Positions 17,553 through 26,250 of a stretch of 64,000 nucleotides of DNA are shown in pieces. Position numbers and translations under genes: made by a program. Source of the DNA: Marinomonas profundi (GTDB lineage: Bacteria > Pseudomonadota > Gammaproteobacteria > Pseudomonadales > Marinomonadaceae); NCBI RefSeq assembly GCF_020694005.1, contig NZ_CP073013.1:3172578-3236577 (forward strand), given 5' to 3'. Each line of letters opens with the position of its first letter. The first letter of the stretch is position 1. The notes below the pieces were generated by a model. The model ran no database searches and was not told the DNA's origin. It saw nothing but the letters and a program-made list of their open reading frames with translations.

Positions 17553-18137
17553 CTAGTGGCTACATTGGTAATGAAATCTGCTGCTGGCGGTATCTTGAAG
17601 ACTGTACTCGCAGGCGGTATTTCTTAATAAGCTGCGCCCTTCCCAAGAGACGCTCATACTGATGGGTGATTTGTTTTTATAGCTAGGAATAAAGCGGTAA
17701 GCCGCGACAACTTCTATCGAGCTGTTTGCGCCTAACTGAATAGACTGCCCGACCAAACGCTGGCGTGTTTCTGTGTTGTACAGCGTGTAATCTGTCGTGT
17801 ATTCCTGATCGCCATTTTCATGCGAAAAATTTAACCAAATTTTACGATAGGTTTGTGGTTCGGCTGTTGGGTTGTTGAAGCGTAGTTTTGTATAGATAAC
17901 TTGAGAGCGAGACAGGCTAGCTTGAGCATTTTGGCTGACTTTTAGATAGGAGGAATCCGTGTCCTGCCATGGCATATTGGTACCAAAGGAAGCATCGACA
18001 ATTTGAATGTCCTCTTTGGCAAAGAAGGCCTCTGCGTACTGAATGAGATCTTTTGCTGGCGCGTATAAAGCCAAGGCAATCACACCTAGAAATGCAAACT
18101 TATGAATATTGTGAGTAGGGCTTATTAGCTTAAACAT
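17553..18137 (-). CDS. Unknown membrane-anchored protein
   Basis: I do not recognise this gene. From the ATG at 18137 (AAAGGA seven bases before it) it is 195 aa; the longer frame to 18254 would run through a 36-bp dyad and is less likely. One hydrophobic segment near the N-terminus (FAFLGVIALALYAPA) looks like a signal anchor. The remainder is a predicted beta-rich extracytoplasmic domain with YRKIWLNFSHENGD and VSWEGRS, and two Cys near the C-terminus (C and C in CEYSLQDTASSRFHYQC) that could form a disulfide. It stands alone on the minus strand, divergent from the flavoprotein gene. Confidence 0.65.
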   Translation of the reverse strand: MFKLISPTHNIHKFAFLGVIALALYAPAKDLIQYAEAFFAKEDIQIVDASFGTNMPWQDTDSSYLKVSQNAQASLSRSQVIYTKLRFNNPTAEPQTYRKIWLNFSHENGDQEYTTDYTLYNTETRQRLVGQSIQLGANSSIEVVAAYRFIPSYKNKSPISMSVSWEGRSLLRNTACEYSLQDTASSRFHYQCSH

Positions 18138-18161
18138 ATCCACATCCTTTAAAGTATCTTT

Positions 18162-18197
18162 ACTGTTTATTTGTACAGTACTGTATAAATAAACAGT
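18162..18197. promoter_or_regulatory. 36-bp dyad, putative operator
   Basis: The 18-base half ACTGTTTATTTGTACAGT is followed directly by ACTGTATAAATAAACAGT, its reverse complement with a single mismatch. The centre TACAGTACTGTA is a perfect palindrome. It lies 25-60 bases upstream of the chosen start at 18137, where a TetR-type or similar dimeric repressor would overlap the promoter. No regulator gene is adjacent. Confidence 0.65.
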
Positions 18198-18451
18198 CTT
18201 TTTGTACAGGCTATTTTTTAAAAAAGTTTGCATTTGGGAAAAAAATTTAAGCACTGATCTGTTTAAGGCTTTTTCGAAGATTTATAAAATAATGTTTGAT
18301 TTTATCTAGTTGACTGAATTAAAAGGGAATATATGTGATTCCCACAGCCTTCTTAACGGTTTCTGTGGACAAGATTTGCCAAGTTCTTTTTTGCTTTTAT
18401 TTGATACGAAATCGACCTGATTCGATGGCAATAAACAGATCAGACATTATA

Positions 18452-19660
18452 ATGCAGCCACTAATAGGTGATGAGGTGGTTGTGGATAAAGTGGATGTGA
18501 TCGTAATTGGCGCTGGTGCTTCTGGTTTGATGTGTGCGGCAACGGCGGCCTATCGAGGGAAAAAAGTGCTGCTATTGGATCATGCCAATAAAGCAGGCAA
18601 GAAAATTTTGATGTCTGGCGGCGGTCGTTGCAACTTTACTAACATGGACGCTGCCCCTAAACACTTTCTATCAGATAACCCGTATTTTTGTATTTCTGCG
18701 TTAAATCGATTTTCCCCTCAGGACTTTGTTGATCTAGTGGATCGTCACGGTTTGGAGTATGTCGAGAAAACCCCAGGACAGTTATTTTGCGAGCATTCGG
18801 CCAAGGATATTTTGGCGATTTTATTGACCGAACTAGACTGGTCTGGCGCAGAACTAAAACTCAATACGAAAGTCCACGATATTGAGTTCCAAGACAAACA
18901 GACAGTGCTTAAAACTAGTCAAGGGGAGTTTGCGTGTGAGTCTCTTGTGGTTGCTACGGGGGGCTTGTCGATTCCCACCATGGGAGCCACCGGGTTGGGT
19001 TATGACATCGCCAAGCAAGTTGGGCACAGCCTCTTGCCGACTCGTGCGAGCTTGGTGCCGATTACCGTACAGCCTGATCGAAAAGGGCAGCTGGCGGCGC
19101 TATCAGGTATAGCGTGTGACGTTAGTGCGACGGCCAATGGCGTCACGTTTCAAGAACCAATGCTGTTTACTCATCGCGGCGTGAGTGGCCCGGCGATTCT
19201 GCAAATAACGAACTTTTGGCAGCCTGGCGAGGCGCTAAGCATTAACATTTCCCCGACATTATCATTAAAAGACTTATTCGATATTCGTCAAAATACACCG
19301 AAAAAAAGCTACGAAGGCATTTTATCAGCCCTATTGCCAAAACGTTTGGTTGAGCTTATTAAAGTGGATTTTCCTTGGTTAACAGAACGCAGTGCGCAAA
19401 CATCCAATGAACAGGTTGAATGCCTATTTCAGTATCTAGCGAACTTCGATATCTCGCCTAATGGCACCGAAGGTTACCGCACGGCTGAAGTGACACTGGG
19501 TGGTGTCAATACCAACGAAGTGTCATCGAAAACCTTTGAATCACAAAAACAAACCGGCCTGTACTTTATCGGTGAAGTGCTTGATGTCACCGGTTGGCTT
19601 GGCGGTTACAACTTCCAGTGGGCTTGGGCAAGCGGATATTGTGCAGGCCTACATGTTTAA
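18452..19660 (+). CDS. NAD(P)/FAD-dependent oxidoreductase, BaiN/HI0933 family
   Basis: Flavoprotein of the HI0933/YhiN family. A Rossmann dinucleotide motif (DVIVIGAGASGLMCA) near the N-terminus is followed by the family signature KILMSGGGRCNFTN, and the C-terminus has the typical GGVNTNEVSSKTFES and GLYFIGEVLDVTGWLGGYNFQWAWASG. Reported members of the family reduce small organics; the substrate here cannot be told. The start is unclear: ATG at 18425 or 18452, or GTG at 18482 with GAGGTGG before it, would all fit; homologues have only a few residues before the Rossmann motif, so the earlier upstream start at 18335 is unlikely. Confidence 0.88.
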   Translation: MQPLIGDEVVVDKVDVIVIGAGASGLMCAATAAYRGKKVLLLDHANKAGKKILMSGGGRCNFTNMDAAPKHFLSDNPYFCISALNRFSPQDFVDLVDRHGLEYVEKTPGQLFCEHSAKDILAILLTELDWSGAELKLNTKVHDIEFQDKQTVLKTSQGEFACESLVVATGGLSIPTMGATGLGYDIAKQVGHSLLPTRASLVPITVQPDRKGQLAALSGIACDVSATANGVTFQEPMLFTHRGVSGPAILQITNFWQPGEALSINISPTLSLKDLFDIRQNTPKKSYEGILSALLPKRLVELIKVDFPWLTERSAQTSNEQVECLFQYLANFDISPNGTEGYRTAEVTLGGVNTNEVSSKTFESQKQTGLYFIGEVLDVTGWLGGYNFQWAWASGYCAGLHV

Positions 19661-19664
19661 GGCC

Positions 19665-19710
19665 GGTGCGAATAAATCTACATGCTGAGGCAAGAGAATT
19701 TATTCGCACC
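19665..19710 (+). terminator. Inverted repeat after the flavoprotein gene
   Basis: Perfect 13-bp arms GGTGCGAATAAAT (19665-19677) and ATTTATTCGCACC (19698-19710) around a 20-base loop. It begins four bases after the stop codon. There is only a short T-poor tail, so it may stabilise the 3' end rather than terminate efficiently. Confidence 0.5.
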
Positions 19711-19952
19711 TTCCTTAAGTACTTACGATGCGTTGTTAGTTGTATTCATCCTCTCATCTCATCGGTACGGGGCGATTGACCATTGCTTCACCGGCCTGAT
19801 TGGCCATATATCAACTACTACAACATTCCGCTTCGTCTAACATATTCATATATGGTGAACTAACAACGGCCGCGACAAATTCATCAGCAGCATTGTAATG
19901 ATGCGCTGAACTCCGTCCTTATAAAATACCCCAAATTGAGAGTTGAAAAAAA
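19711..19952. other. Gene-free stretch with an 11-bp terminal inverted repeat
   Basis: CGTTGTTAGTT at 19731-19741 and AACTAACAACG at 19858-19868 form inverted ends of a 138-bp block. This could be a small non-autonomous element or chance; I see no second copy in the window. No reading frame is supported. Confidence 0.35.
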
Positions 19953-19967
19953 TGGAACTTTGTTCCA
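19953..19967. promoter_or_regulatory. IclR-type operator-like palindrome
   Basis: TGGAACTTTGTTCCA is a perfect 6-bp dyad with a 3-base centre, of the general form bound by IclR/KdgR-family regulators of sugar-acid genes. It lies 137 bases upstream of dgoK. No IclR gene is found in the window, so the regulator would be encoded elsewhere. Confidence 0.5.
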
Positions 19968-20103
19968 TCATTGTGTCTTCTTTGACGAAACAGGCGTGTT
20001 TGATGGCAAATGCTAGTCATTTATTGGGCGAGCGGGAATCCATGAATGCTTTCGTTAGACGCAATCGAAGCATAAAAAATTATTATATGTCGGAGCAAGA
20101 ATC

Positions 20104-21063
20104 ATGATTGATAACCCCGCGAGCTTTATTGCCGTTGATTGGGGAACCACCAATTTACGTGCTTTTTTGATGAATCAGGAGGGTCAAATTCAAGCGCAGC
20201 GTGACAGTGATCAAGGCATGTTAACGCTCGGTTCGGCTGAATTTGAAAGCGTCTTATCGGATTTATTGGGAGATTGGTTAACCCCAGATTTGCCTATTTA
20301 TATGGCTGGCATGGTAGGCAGTCGAGGCGGGTGGCAAGAAGTGCCTTATTTGCCTTGTCCTATTCACTTAGACGATTTGTCTGAACACCTTTTTTGGATG
20401 ACCACAAAATTACCAAACAAGGTGGCGATTGTGCCGGGGTTACAAGGTACTGGGGTGGCTGGGCTGCTGGATGTGATGCGTGGTGAAGAAACGCAATTAC
20501 TCGGTGCGCTTGATTGGTTAGAAGAGCAAGGCCGAGCGGATGAATCGCCAGTATTTTGCTTGCCGGGCACTCATTGCAAATGGGTACAAGTCAAACGTGG
20601 CGAAGTGACGCAGTTTTCCACTTCTATTACAGGGGAGTTATTTGCGCGTTTGAATGACGAATCCAGTTTGGTAAAGGGCTTGCCTAAATCGGCTCAGCTT
20701 AACGAAGAAGCGTTTAATAAAGGTGTTTTAGCGAGCCAGCAAACGGGTGGTATTTTGCATCATTTATTTAGCGCTCGTAGCCGCTTTGTGTGTGGCGAGT
20801 TGGCGGCCGATGAAGTGCGAGACTATTTGTCTGGTGTGGTGATCGGTCATGATGTGAATGATATTTTATCCACATTGACGATACCAACAAGCCCGGTTCT
20901 GATTATTGGTAGCCAAGCGTTAAGTGCTCGGTATGCGTTGGCCCTGTCTTCGAGAAACCTTGCCGGTGAATTCTTGGCCGCCAATGAAGCCAGTATTCGT
21001 GGTTTAAAACGCTTGGCGAATCGTCAGGCTAGGTCGGAACATCATCCGGCAATAGGAGCGTAA
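20104..21063 (+). CDS. dgoK: 2-dehydro-3-deoxygalactonokinase
   Basis: Phosphorylates 2-keto-3-deoxygalactonate (KDGal) with ATP to the 6-phosphate in the De Ley-Doudoroff galactose pathway. It is 319 aa. The N-terminal phosphate-binding motif of the actin-like fold is visible as AVDWGTTNLRAF (residues 9-20), and the family stretches YMAGMVGSRGGW (substrate loop) and CLPGTHCKWV follow. It is the first of three closely spaced genes; the aldolase that uses its product starts 4 bases after its stop. The IclR-like site upstream suggests induction by a sugar acid. Confidence 0.93.
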   Translation: MIDNPASFIAVDWGTTNLRAFLMNQEGQIQAQRDSDQGMLTLGSAEFESVLSDLLGDWLTPDLPIYMAGMVGSRGGWQEVPYLPCPIHLDDLSEHLFWMTTKLPNKVAIVPGLQGTGVAGLLDVMRGEETQLLGALDWLEEQGRADESPVFCLPGTHCKWVQVKRGEVTQFSTSITGELFARLNDESSLVKGLPKSAQLNEEAFNKGVLASQQTGGILHHLFSARSRFVCGELAADEVRDYLSGVVIGHDVNDILSTLTIPTSPVLIIGSQALSARYALALSSRNLAGEFLAANEASIRGLKRLANRQARSEHHPAIGA

Positions 21064-21067
21064 TAAT

Positions 21068-21703
21068 ATGAAACATTCTTTTGATGCCTTTATGCAGGAA
21101 TTCCCCATGGTTGCCATTCTTCGCGGCGTCAAGCCAGATGAAGTGGTTGAGCATGCTCAAGTATTGATTGAGACGGGTTTTCGATTGATCGAAGTGCCGC
21201 TTAATTCACCGGATGCCTTTACCAGTATACGTACTCTGCAAGACAAATTTGGTGAACAAGTCTTGATTGGCGCGGGCACGGTGTTGACCATGGCGCAATT
21301 GACCGAGTTGGTCGCCACTGGCGCAAAATTAATGGTGTGTCCACATACCGACGTAGAGTTGATTAAAGCGGCAAAAGTAGCGGGTTTGTATGCCATGCCA
21401 GGCTTCTTTACCGCGAGTGAAGCCTTTGCAGCATTACATGCCGGTGCGGATGCGGTAAAACTGTTTCCTGCGGAGGCCTTGCCAACCATTAATGTAGTCA
21501 AAGCCTTGGGCGCGGTGATTCCAGCGGAGACCTGGTTGTGTCCCGTTGGAGGCGTGACGCCAGATAATGTGGCAGATTACTTAAACGTCGGTGCTCGTGG
21601 TTTTGGTTTGGGATCGGCCCTGTACAAAAAAGGCCAATCGGTTGAGACAACGAAAGCCAATGCTGAAGCCTTTATGGCGGCTTGGAAGACTTATCAGAAA
21701 TAG
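21068..21703 (+). CDS. dgoA: 2-dehydro-3-deoxy-6-phosphogalactonate aldolase
   Basis: Class I aldolase splitting KDPGal into pyruvate and glyceraldehyde 3-phosphate. It is 211 aa, with the KDPG/KDPGal aldolase signatures: VAILRGV, the general-base Glu in FRLIEVPLNSP (about residue 41), GAGTVLT, and the Schiff-base Lys in ADAVKLFPAE (about residue 128). The LNSP instead of the LRTP seen in KDPG aldolases favours the galactonate enzyme. It is a single-domain aldolase, not fused to the dehydratase. Confidence 0.93.
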   Translation: MKHSFDAFMQEFPMVAILRGVKPDEVVEHAQVLIETGFRLIEVPLNSPDAFTSIRTLQDKFGEQVLIGAGTVLTMAQLTELVATGAKLMVCPHTDVELIKAAKVAGLYAMPGFFTASEAFAALHAGADAVKLFPAEALPTINVVKALGAVIPAETWLCPVGGVTPDNVADYLNVGARGFGLGSALYKKGQSVETTKANAEAFMAAWKTYQK

Positions 21704-21743
21704 CGTTCTTTAAGCAGACAAGACAAGTGGGAGAATAAAAATA

Positions 21744-22622
21744 ATGAAACAAATCAGCATCCAACGCCATCAGTTGGCGGAAGGGCCTTTTTGGAGTCAA
21801 TCCGAGCAAGCTTTGTACTGGGTGGATATTCCGGCCTGCCAAGTGTGGCGCTGGCATCAAGCGTCCAATGACTATCAGCATTGGACTTTGCCGAAAAAAG
21901 TCTCCGCCGTATTCACCACACAAAGCGATCGTTTATTGGTGGCGTTGGCGGATTCCGTTGCTTATTTAGATAAAACAACCGGTGAGCTAGAACACTTGTG
22001 CGATTTGGATAGCGATATTACGGGTAATCGTAGTAACGATGCAAAATGCGATCCTAATGGCGATCTTTGGGTTGGCACAATGGACGATGCAGAAGAGCAA
22101 GCATCAGGTCGTTTATGGAAGGTGACGCCAGCAGGTAAAAAAACCTTAATGCTAGAAAATGTAGGCATTGCCAATACCTTGGCGTGGGACGAACCCCGTG
22201 GTCGCTTTTATTTTGGCGATTCCATGACGCGCAAAGTGCACGCTTTTCCGTATCCAGAATTTTATGACGTGCGTAACCAAAAGGCATTTTTTGAAGTAAA
22301 GCAAGGCATCGGCGCCGATGGCTCTTGTATCGATTCGGAGGGCTGCCTTTGGAATGCTAACTGGGATGGGGCTCGTGTTGTGCGTTACAACCCAGAAGGT
22401 GAAGTGTTGCACACCATTGAACTGCCTTTCGCTAAGCCAACCAGCTGCGTGTTTGGTGGGCCTGATGGTAATACATTATTTATCACTTCCGCCAGCGTGG
22501 CGACCAGTGAAGATGAATTAACAGCAAACCCTTTGTCTGGGCATGTGATTGCCATCGATTTGAAAGCCGCATTGGGTCTGGACGTCACGGGTGAGCCAAG
22601 TCAGCCTTTTGCAGGAGCATAG
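21744..22622 (+). CDS. SMP-30/gluconolactonase-family lactonase
   Basis: 292-aa six-bladed propeller of the SMP-30/LRE family. Metal-ligand positions are recognisable: the N-terminal Glu in AEGPFWS, the Asn in GIANTLAWDEP and the Asp in FYFGDSM; the NRSNDAKCDPNGDLWVGTM stretch is the family signature. In this context it should open galactonolactone to galactonate, feeding the kinase and aldolase upstream in the operon. The dehydrogenase and galactonate dehydratase that complete the route are not in the window. Confidence 0.88.
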   Translation: MKQISIQRHQLAEGPFWSQSEQALYWVDIPACQVWRWHQASNDYQHWTLPKKVSAVFTTQSDRLLVALADSVAYLDKTTGELEHLCDLDSDITGNRSNDAKCDPNGDLWVGTMDDAEEQASGRLWKVTPAGKKTLMLENVGIANTLAWDEPRGRFYFGDSMTRKVHAFPYPEFYDVRNQKAFFEVKQGIGADGSCIDSEGCLWNANWDGARVVRYNPEGEVLHTIELPFAKPTSCVFGGPDGNTLFITSASVATSEDELTANPLSGHVIAIDLKAALGLDVTGEPSQPFAGA

Positions 22623-22625
22623 AAT

Positions 22626-22727
22626 ATGAAACTAGGTGTGTATTATTACCCAGAGCATTGGCCAAAAAGTCGTTGGCAAGAAGATGCTCAACATATGCGA
22701 CGTATTGGTATTTTCATGGATTGAAGG
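22626..22727 (+). pseudogene. N-terminal fragment of a GH42 beta-galactosidase
   Basis: The frame begins 3 bases after the lactonase stop and reads [20 protein letters not shown] and on to MRRIGI, the highly conserved N-terminus of glycoside hydrolase family 42 enzymes. After about residue 30 the similarity ends and a stop follows. From about 22710 another frame reads [20 protein letters not shown] before a stop and terminator; it resembles the C-terminus of some other gene. A deletion that removed nearly all of the GH42 gene and fused it to a downstream 3' end is the simplest reading. Confidence 0.75.
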
Positions 22728-22767
22728 AGCTCTTGGAATACCGGCAAGTATATTCCCAAATCACCAG

Positions 22768-22825
22768 ATGACTTTTTTAATAAAGTCATTTAAGCCAGTT
22801 CAAGTGATGTTGAGCTGGCTTTTTT
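22768..22825 (+). terminator. Two consecutive hairpins ending the dgo operon
   Basis: First hairpin ATGACTTT (22768-22775) with AAAGTCAT (22782-22789). Second AAGCCAGTTCAA (22792-22803) with TTGAGCTGGCTT (22810-22821), one mismatch, followed by a T-run. The second is a good intrinsic terminator. Confidence 0.82.
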
Positions 22826-22976
22826 ATGCTTTCAATTCTGTGTCTTAGAATGAAAGCATTTTTATAACAATGAGTTAAAAGGTGTGGTGATTAATGAAAG
22901 TTATTCTCAAATGATTGCTAGTTTGTTTTAATATGTTATATCATAACGTTTTATTTTTGTTGTGGATAATACGGAT

Positions 22977-24533
22977 ATGATGGTGGTGCCTGCTTTGAAA
23001 CGAATATTCTCATGTGTGTTGGCCGTTGGTGCCTTATTTGGTGTGACGGTGTCGGCTCAGCCTACGCAGTCTAATACGGTGTCGATCAGTGCTGCGTTTG
23101 AATTTACCAGTTTAGATCCGTCTAAAAATGGTTTTGTGTATAGTCGCATGCAGGTTTTGGAAACGCTGTTGGATGCAAATGAAAGTGGTTTGTTAATGCC
23201 GGCTTTAGCGGATCGCTGGGACGTGAGTGACGACGCAAAAACTTGGTCTTTTCATTTGCGTGATGGGGTGCGATTTCATGATGGGCGTTTGATGGACGCC
23301 GATTCGGTGGTGAACAGTCTTGCGATTGCGCAGGTGAAACATGGTGCGTTGCGTAATGCGCCCATTGAAAGTATTCGAGCGTTAGACAAGAGCACGGTAG
23401 TGATTCGCTTGTCACGTCCTTACACTCTGTTAGGGGCGGTGTTGGCGAATTATGCCAATGGTATTTTGTCCCCCGACGCCTATGGTAAAGACGGCGAGGT
23501 GTTGGCTTTGTCTGCGACTGGGCCGTATCAACTTTATCAATTTGCGCCACCTCATAAACTTGTGGTCGAAAAATTTGAGGGTTATTGGGGCAAAAAAGCC
23601 AGTATTCCTTATGCGAGCTATTTGACTGGGCATCGTGCTGAAAGCCGTGTATTACAAGCTCGAAGCGGTCAAGTCGATATTGTGTTTGGTTTAGATCCTG
23701 CCAGTTTACCTTCTTTAAAGCGTCTGCCTAATCTAGCGCTGTATTCCAATGCGATTCCTCGCACCATTGTTTTGAAGCTGAACAGCGGCCATCGATTTTT
23801 AAACGATGTGCGAGCTCGACAAGCCTTGAGTTTGGCAATCAATAGGCAAGGCATTGCAAAAGGTATTTTGCGCGTTCCAGGTTCAGAAACAGAGCAATTG
23901 TTGCCTGCTTCCATGTCGAATTGGCATTTGAACAATGTCACCAATGAAACAGAAGCGACCGCTGGCACGGCAGAATCTTTGTTGGCCTCGTTAGGGTGGA
24001 AGAAAAATGCCAAAGGCATATTGGAAAAAGAAGGCGAGGAATTTCATTTAACGATGATGACTTATGCCGATAGACCAGAGCTGACAACCGTGGCGACGGC
24101 CATTCAGGCGCAATGGCAAGCCATTGGTGTTAGCACCAAGGTTGAAGTGACAAATTCCAGTGCGATTCCAATGGGTCATCAGGATGGCTCTTTAGAAGTG
24201 GCTTTGATCTCACGAAATTACGGTTTTATTGCCGATCCACTGGGTGTGATGTTGTCGGATTTTGGTGTGCATGGCGGTGGCGATTGGGGGGCAATGAATT
24301 GGAATAATAAGGCCATAACAGCTGATTTGACGGTGCTAGAGGAAACCTCAAACCCGGTGAAATACAAGGCAACAGCACAGCGTAGTGCGCAGATTATTTT
24401 TGCTGAGCGGCCAATGATTCCTGTTTCCTTCTATGTTCAGCAAACGTCGGTGAATAAGCGTGTAAAAGGCTTCCGCTTTGATCCTTTTGAACGCAGTTAC
24501 TTCCTCAATGAAATGGAGTTTGTCAAACCATGA
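22977..24533 (+). CDS. ABC transporter substrate-binding protein, peptide/nickel (SBP family 5) type
   Basis: About 518 aa from the ATG at 22977; a GTG at 22962 is the alternative. It has a signal peptide (RIFSCVLAVGALFGVTVSA) and is periplasmic. Family 5 features are visible: FEFTSLDPSKNGFVYSRMQV, LADRWDVSDDAKTWSFHLRDGVRFHDG and GPYQLYQFAPP. Members bind peptides, nickel chelates, metal-opine complexes or glycosides; I cannot say which. It starts a four-gene importer operon in which every junction overlaps by ATGA. A GTTAT-ATC-ATAAC palindrome (22935-22947) lies just upstream and may be an operator. Confidence 0.88.
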   Translation: MMVVPALKRIFSCVLAVGALFGVTVSAQPTQSNTVSISAAFEFTSLDPSKNGFVYSRMQVLETLLDANESGLLMPALADRWDVSDDAKTWSFHLRDGVRFHDGRLMDADSVVNSLAIAQVKHGALRNAPIESIRALDKSTVVIRLSRPYTLLGAVLANYANGILSPDAYGKDGEVLALSATGPYQLYQFAPPHKLVVEKFEGYWGKKASIPYASYLTGHRAESRVLQARSGQVDIVFGLDPASLPSLKRLPNLALYSNAIPRTIVLKLNSGHRFLNDVRARQALSLAINRQGIAKGILRVPGSETEQLLPASMSNWHLNNVTNETEATAGTAESLLASLGWKKNAKGILEKEGEEFHLTMMTYADRPELTTVATAIQAQWQAIGVSTKVEVTNSSAIPMGHQDGSLEVALISRNYGFIADPLGVMLSDFGVHGGGDWGAMNWNNKAITADLTVLEETSNPVKYKATAQRSAQIIFAERPMIPVSFYVQQTSVNKRVKGFRFDPFERSYFLNEMEFVKP

Positions 24534-25465
24534 AGGCCATGCTGTTAAAACGCGCACTGCAATTGGTGACCGTGGTTTGGGGCGTTGGCACCCTGACTTT
24601 TATTCTGATGCGCTCTTTGCCAGGAGACATGGCGTATCGCATTGCGGCGAGTCGTTATGGTCAAGACAATGTGAATGCGCAAGCGGCGGCTTTGGTGCGC
24701 GAAGAATTGAATTTAGATCAAGGTGCATTCGCGGCCTATTGGCAGTGGTTAGTGGATCTGCTGCAGTTTAAATTAGGCCATTCTTTAGTCAGTGGTTTGC
24801 CGGTGGCGGACGCGATCCAGCACATGTTGGGGCACTCTGTATTGTTGGCCTTGGCAGGCTTGCTGGTGTCGGTGTTGATTGCTGTGCCTTTGGGTTTACT
24901 CAGTGCGTGGCGGGGCAACCCACTTGATTCGGTGTTGATGGGGTTGTCAAGCCTGATACGGGCCATGCCTGTGTTTGTGTTGGGCGTGTTATTCATCTTG
25001 CTGTTTGCGCTGCATTGGAATTGGTTTCCTGTCGCAGGCTTTGGCACCCCCGCGCATTTGGTGTTGCCAGCGTTGACGCTTGCCCTGAGTTTGGCGGCGG
25101 TCTCTAATCGAGTGGTAAGAGACTCGGCTAAACAGGTGTTTCGCGCGGCTTTTTATCAGTTTTCTAGGGTCAAAGGTCTGTCTGCTTGGCAGACGTTTAG
25201 GCGCCATGGTGCGCGCAATATTGCGGTGCCTGTGGTGGCGTTTTTTGGTATTCAGCTAGTCAGTATGATTGAAGGGATTGTGATGATTGAGTCGTTGTTT
25301 TCTTGGCCGGGGATTGGTCATGGTTTGGCTCACGCGATTTTTGCTCGTGATATTCCTGTTATTCAGGGAGCGGCATTGGTGATGGGGGTTTTGTTTGTTG
25401 CCTTGAATACCTTGGTGGACATGCTGTGTTTATGGATTGACCCAAGAGGAGTAAGAGAAGCATGA
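24530..25465 (+). CDS. ABC transporter permease, DppB/NikB type
   Basis: 311-aa inner-membrane permease. The DppB/NikB N-terminus is clear (LKRALQLVTVVWGVGTLTFILMRSLPGDMA), about six hydrophobic segments follow, and the EAA-type loop that docks the ATPase is seen around VKGLSAWQTFRRHGARNI. The signature MIEGIVMIESLFSWPGIGHGLAHAI follows. Its start overlaps the binding-protein stop by ATGA and its stop overlaps the next permease. Confidence 0.93.
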   Translation: MKAMLLKRALQLVTVVWGVGTLTFILMRSLPGDMAYRIAASRYGQDNVNAQAAALVREELNLDQGAFAAYWQWLVDLLQFKLGHSLVSGLPVADAIQHMLGHSVLLALAGLLVSVLIAVPLGLLSAWRGNPLDSVLMGLSSLIRAMPVFVLGVLFILLFALHWNWFPVAGFGTPAHLVLPALTLALSLAAVSNRVVRDSAKQVFRAAFYQFSRVKGLSAWQTFRRHGARNIAVPVVAFFGIQLVSMIEGIVMIESLFSWPGIGHGLAHAIFARDIPVIQGAALVMGVLFVALNTLVDMLCLWIDPRGVREA

Positions 25466-26250
25466 GGCTAACAATGACAACAACACAATGGGCTGGCTTA
25501 TGTGTGTTAGCGGCTTTATTGGTGTTTGCTTTTTCGGGTATGGCTTTCTCACCTTACAGTTTGTCTGAACAAGATTTAAACGCGGTCTTAGATCCGCCTT
25601 CTATGGCGCATTGGCTGGGCACGGATCACTTTGGTCGCAGTGTGTTGACGCGTATGGCGCATGCGGTCGGCTTGTCTTTTGCCTTGGGAATGTTGTGTGT
25701 GGTGACGTCTTCTTTGTTGGGAACGGCGTTAGGGGTTTGGGCGGTGTGGGGCGGTAAAAAGGTCGATCATACACTGGGTGTGGTGGTGAATATTTTGCTC
25801 GCCTTGCCAGGGTTAGTGGTGGTGCTTTTGTTTGCTGCTATTGTGCCTGGGTCATTTTGGATCTTGTATATTGCGATTTCCCTAGTGCAATGGGTGGAAT
25901 ATTTTCGTGTGGTACGAGCGGTTACGCAAAATGTGATTCAAAGCCCTGCAAGACAATCTTCTCAGATGATGGGGTTTGGGCGTTGGTATCAGTTTAAGCG
26001 GCATATTTGGCCGGCTATTTTACCTTCTGTTTTCACCTTGGCCGCTTTCGGTGGCGCGAATGCGATTTTAACCATGGCGTCGCTGGGGTTTGTGTATGTG
26101 GGCATTCAGCCGCCTTTGGCGGAGTTAGGGTTAATGACCGTTGAGTTGTTTCCTTTTTACAGTGATGCGCCTTGGTTGCTGGCTCAGCCTCTGGTGATGA
26201 TCGCCTTGATGGTGTTTGGATTTCATTTATTGGCAGGGAAACGAGTATGA
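25462..26250 (+). CDS. ABC transporter permease, DppC/NikC type
   Basis: 262-aa inner-membrane permease with the DppC/NikC signature HWLGTDHFGRSVLTRM (about residues 50-65) and an EAA-type loop (MMGFGRWYQFKRHIWPAILP). It is somewhat shorter than typical DppC at the N-terminus. It overlaps the preceding and following genes by four bases each, which supports a coupled transporter. Confidence 0.93.
   Translation: MRLTMTTTQWAGLCVLAALLVFAFSGMAFSPYSLSEQDLNAVLDPPSMAHWLGTDHFGRSVLTRMAHAVGLSFALGMLCVVTSSLLGTALGVWAVWGGKKVDHTLGVVVNILLALPGLVVVLLFAAIVPGSFWILYIAISLVQWVEYFRVVRAVTQNVIQSPARQSSQMMGFGRWYQFKRHIWPAILPSVFTLAAFGGANAILTMASLGFVYVGIQPPLAELGLMTVELFPFYSDAPWLLAQPLVMIALMVFGFHLLAGKRV

Noticed and set aside
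17366-18254. Longer starts for the unknown gene (18254) and the first imelysin (17365)
   Set aside because: They would run over the 36-bp dyad and the Fur box, and the downstream ATGs have better ribosome-binding sites and signal sequences.
19711-19952. A complete small transposable element
   Set aside because: Only an 11-bp inverted repeat supports it; no target duplication and no second copy in the window, so it is kept as a low-confidence note.
22636-22848. 70-codon frame across the GH42 fragment and terminator
   Set aside because: It reads through the deletion joint and two terminator hairpins in a frame other than GH42; no support as a gene.
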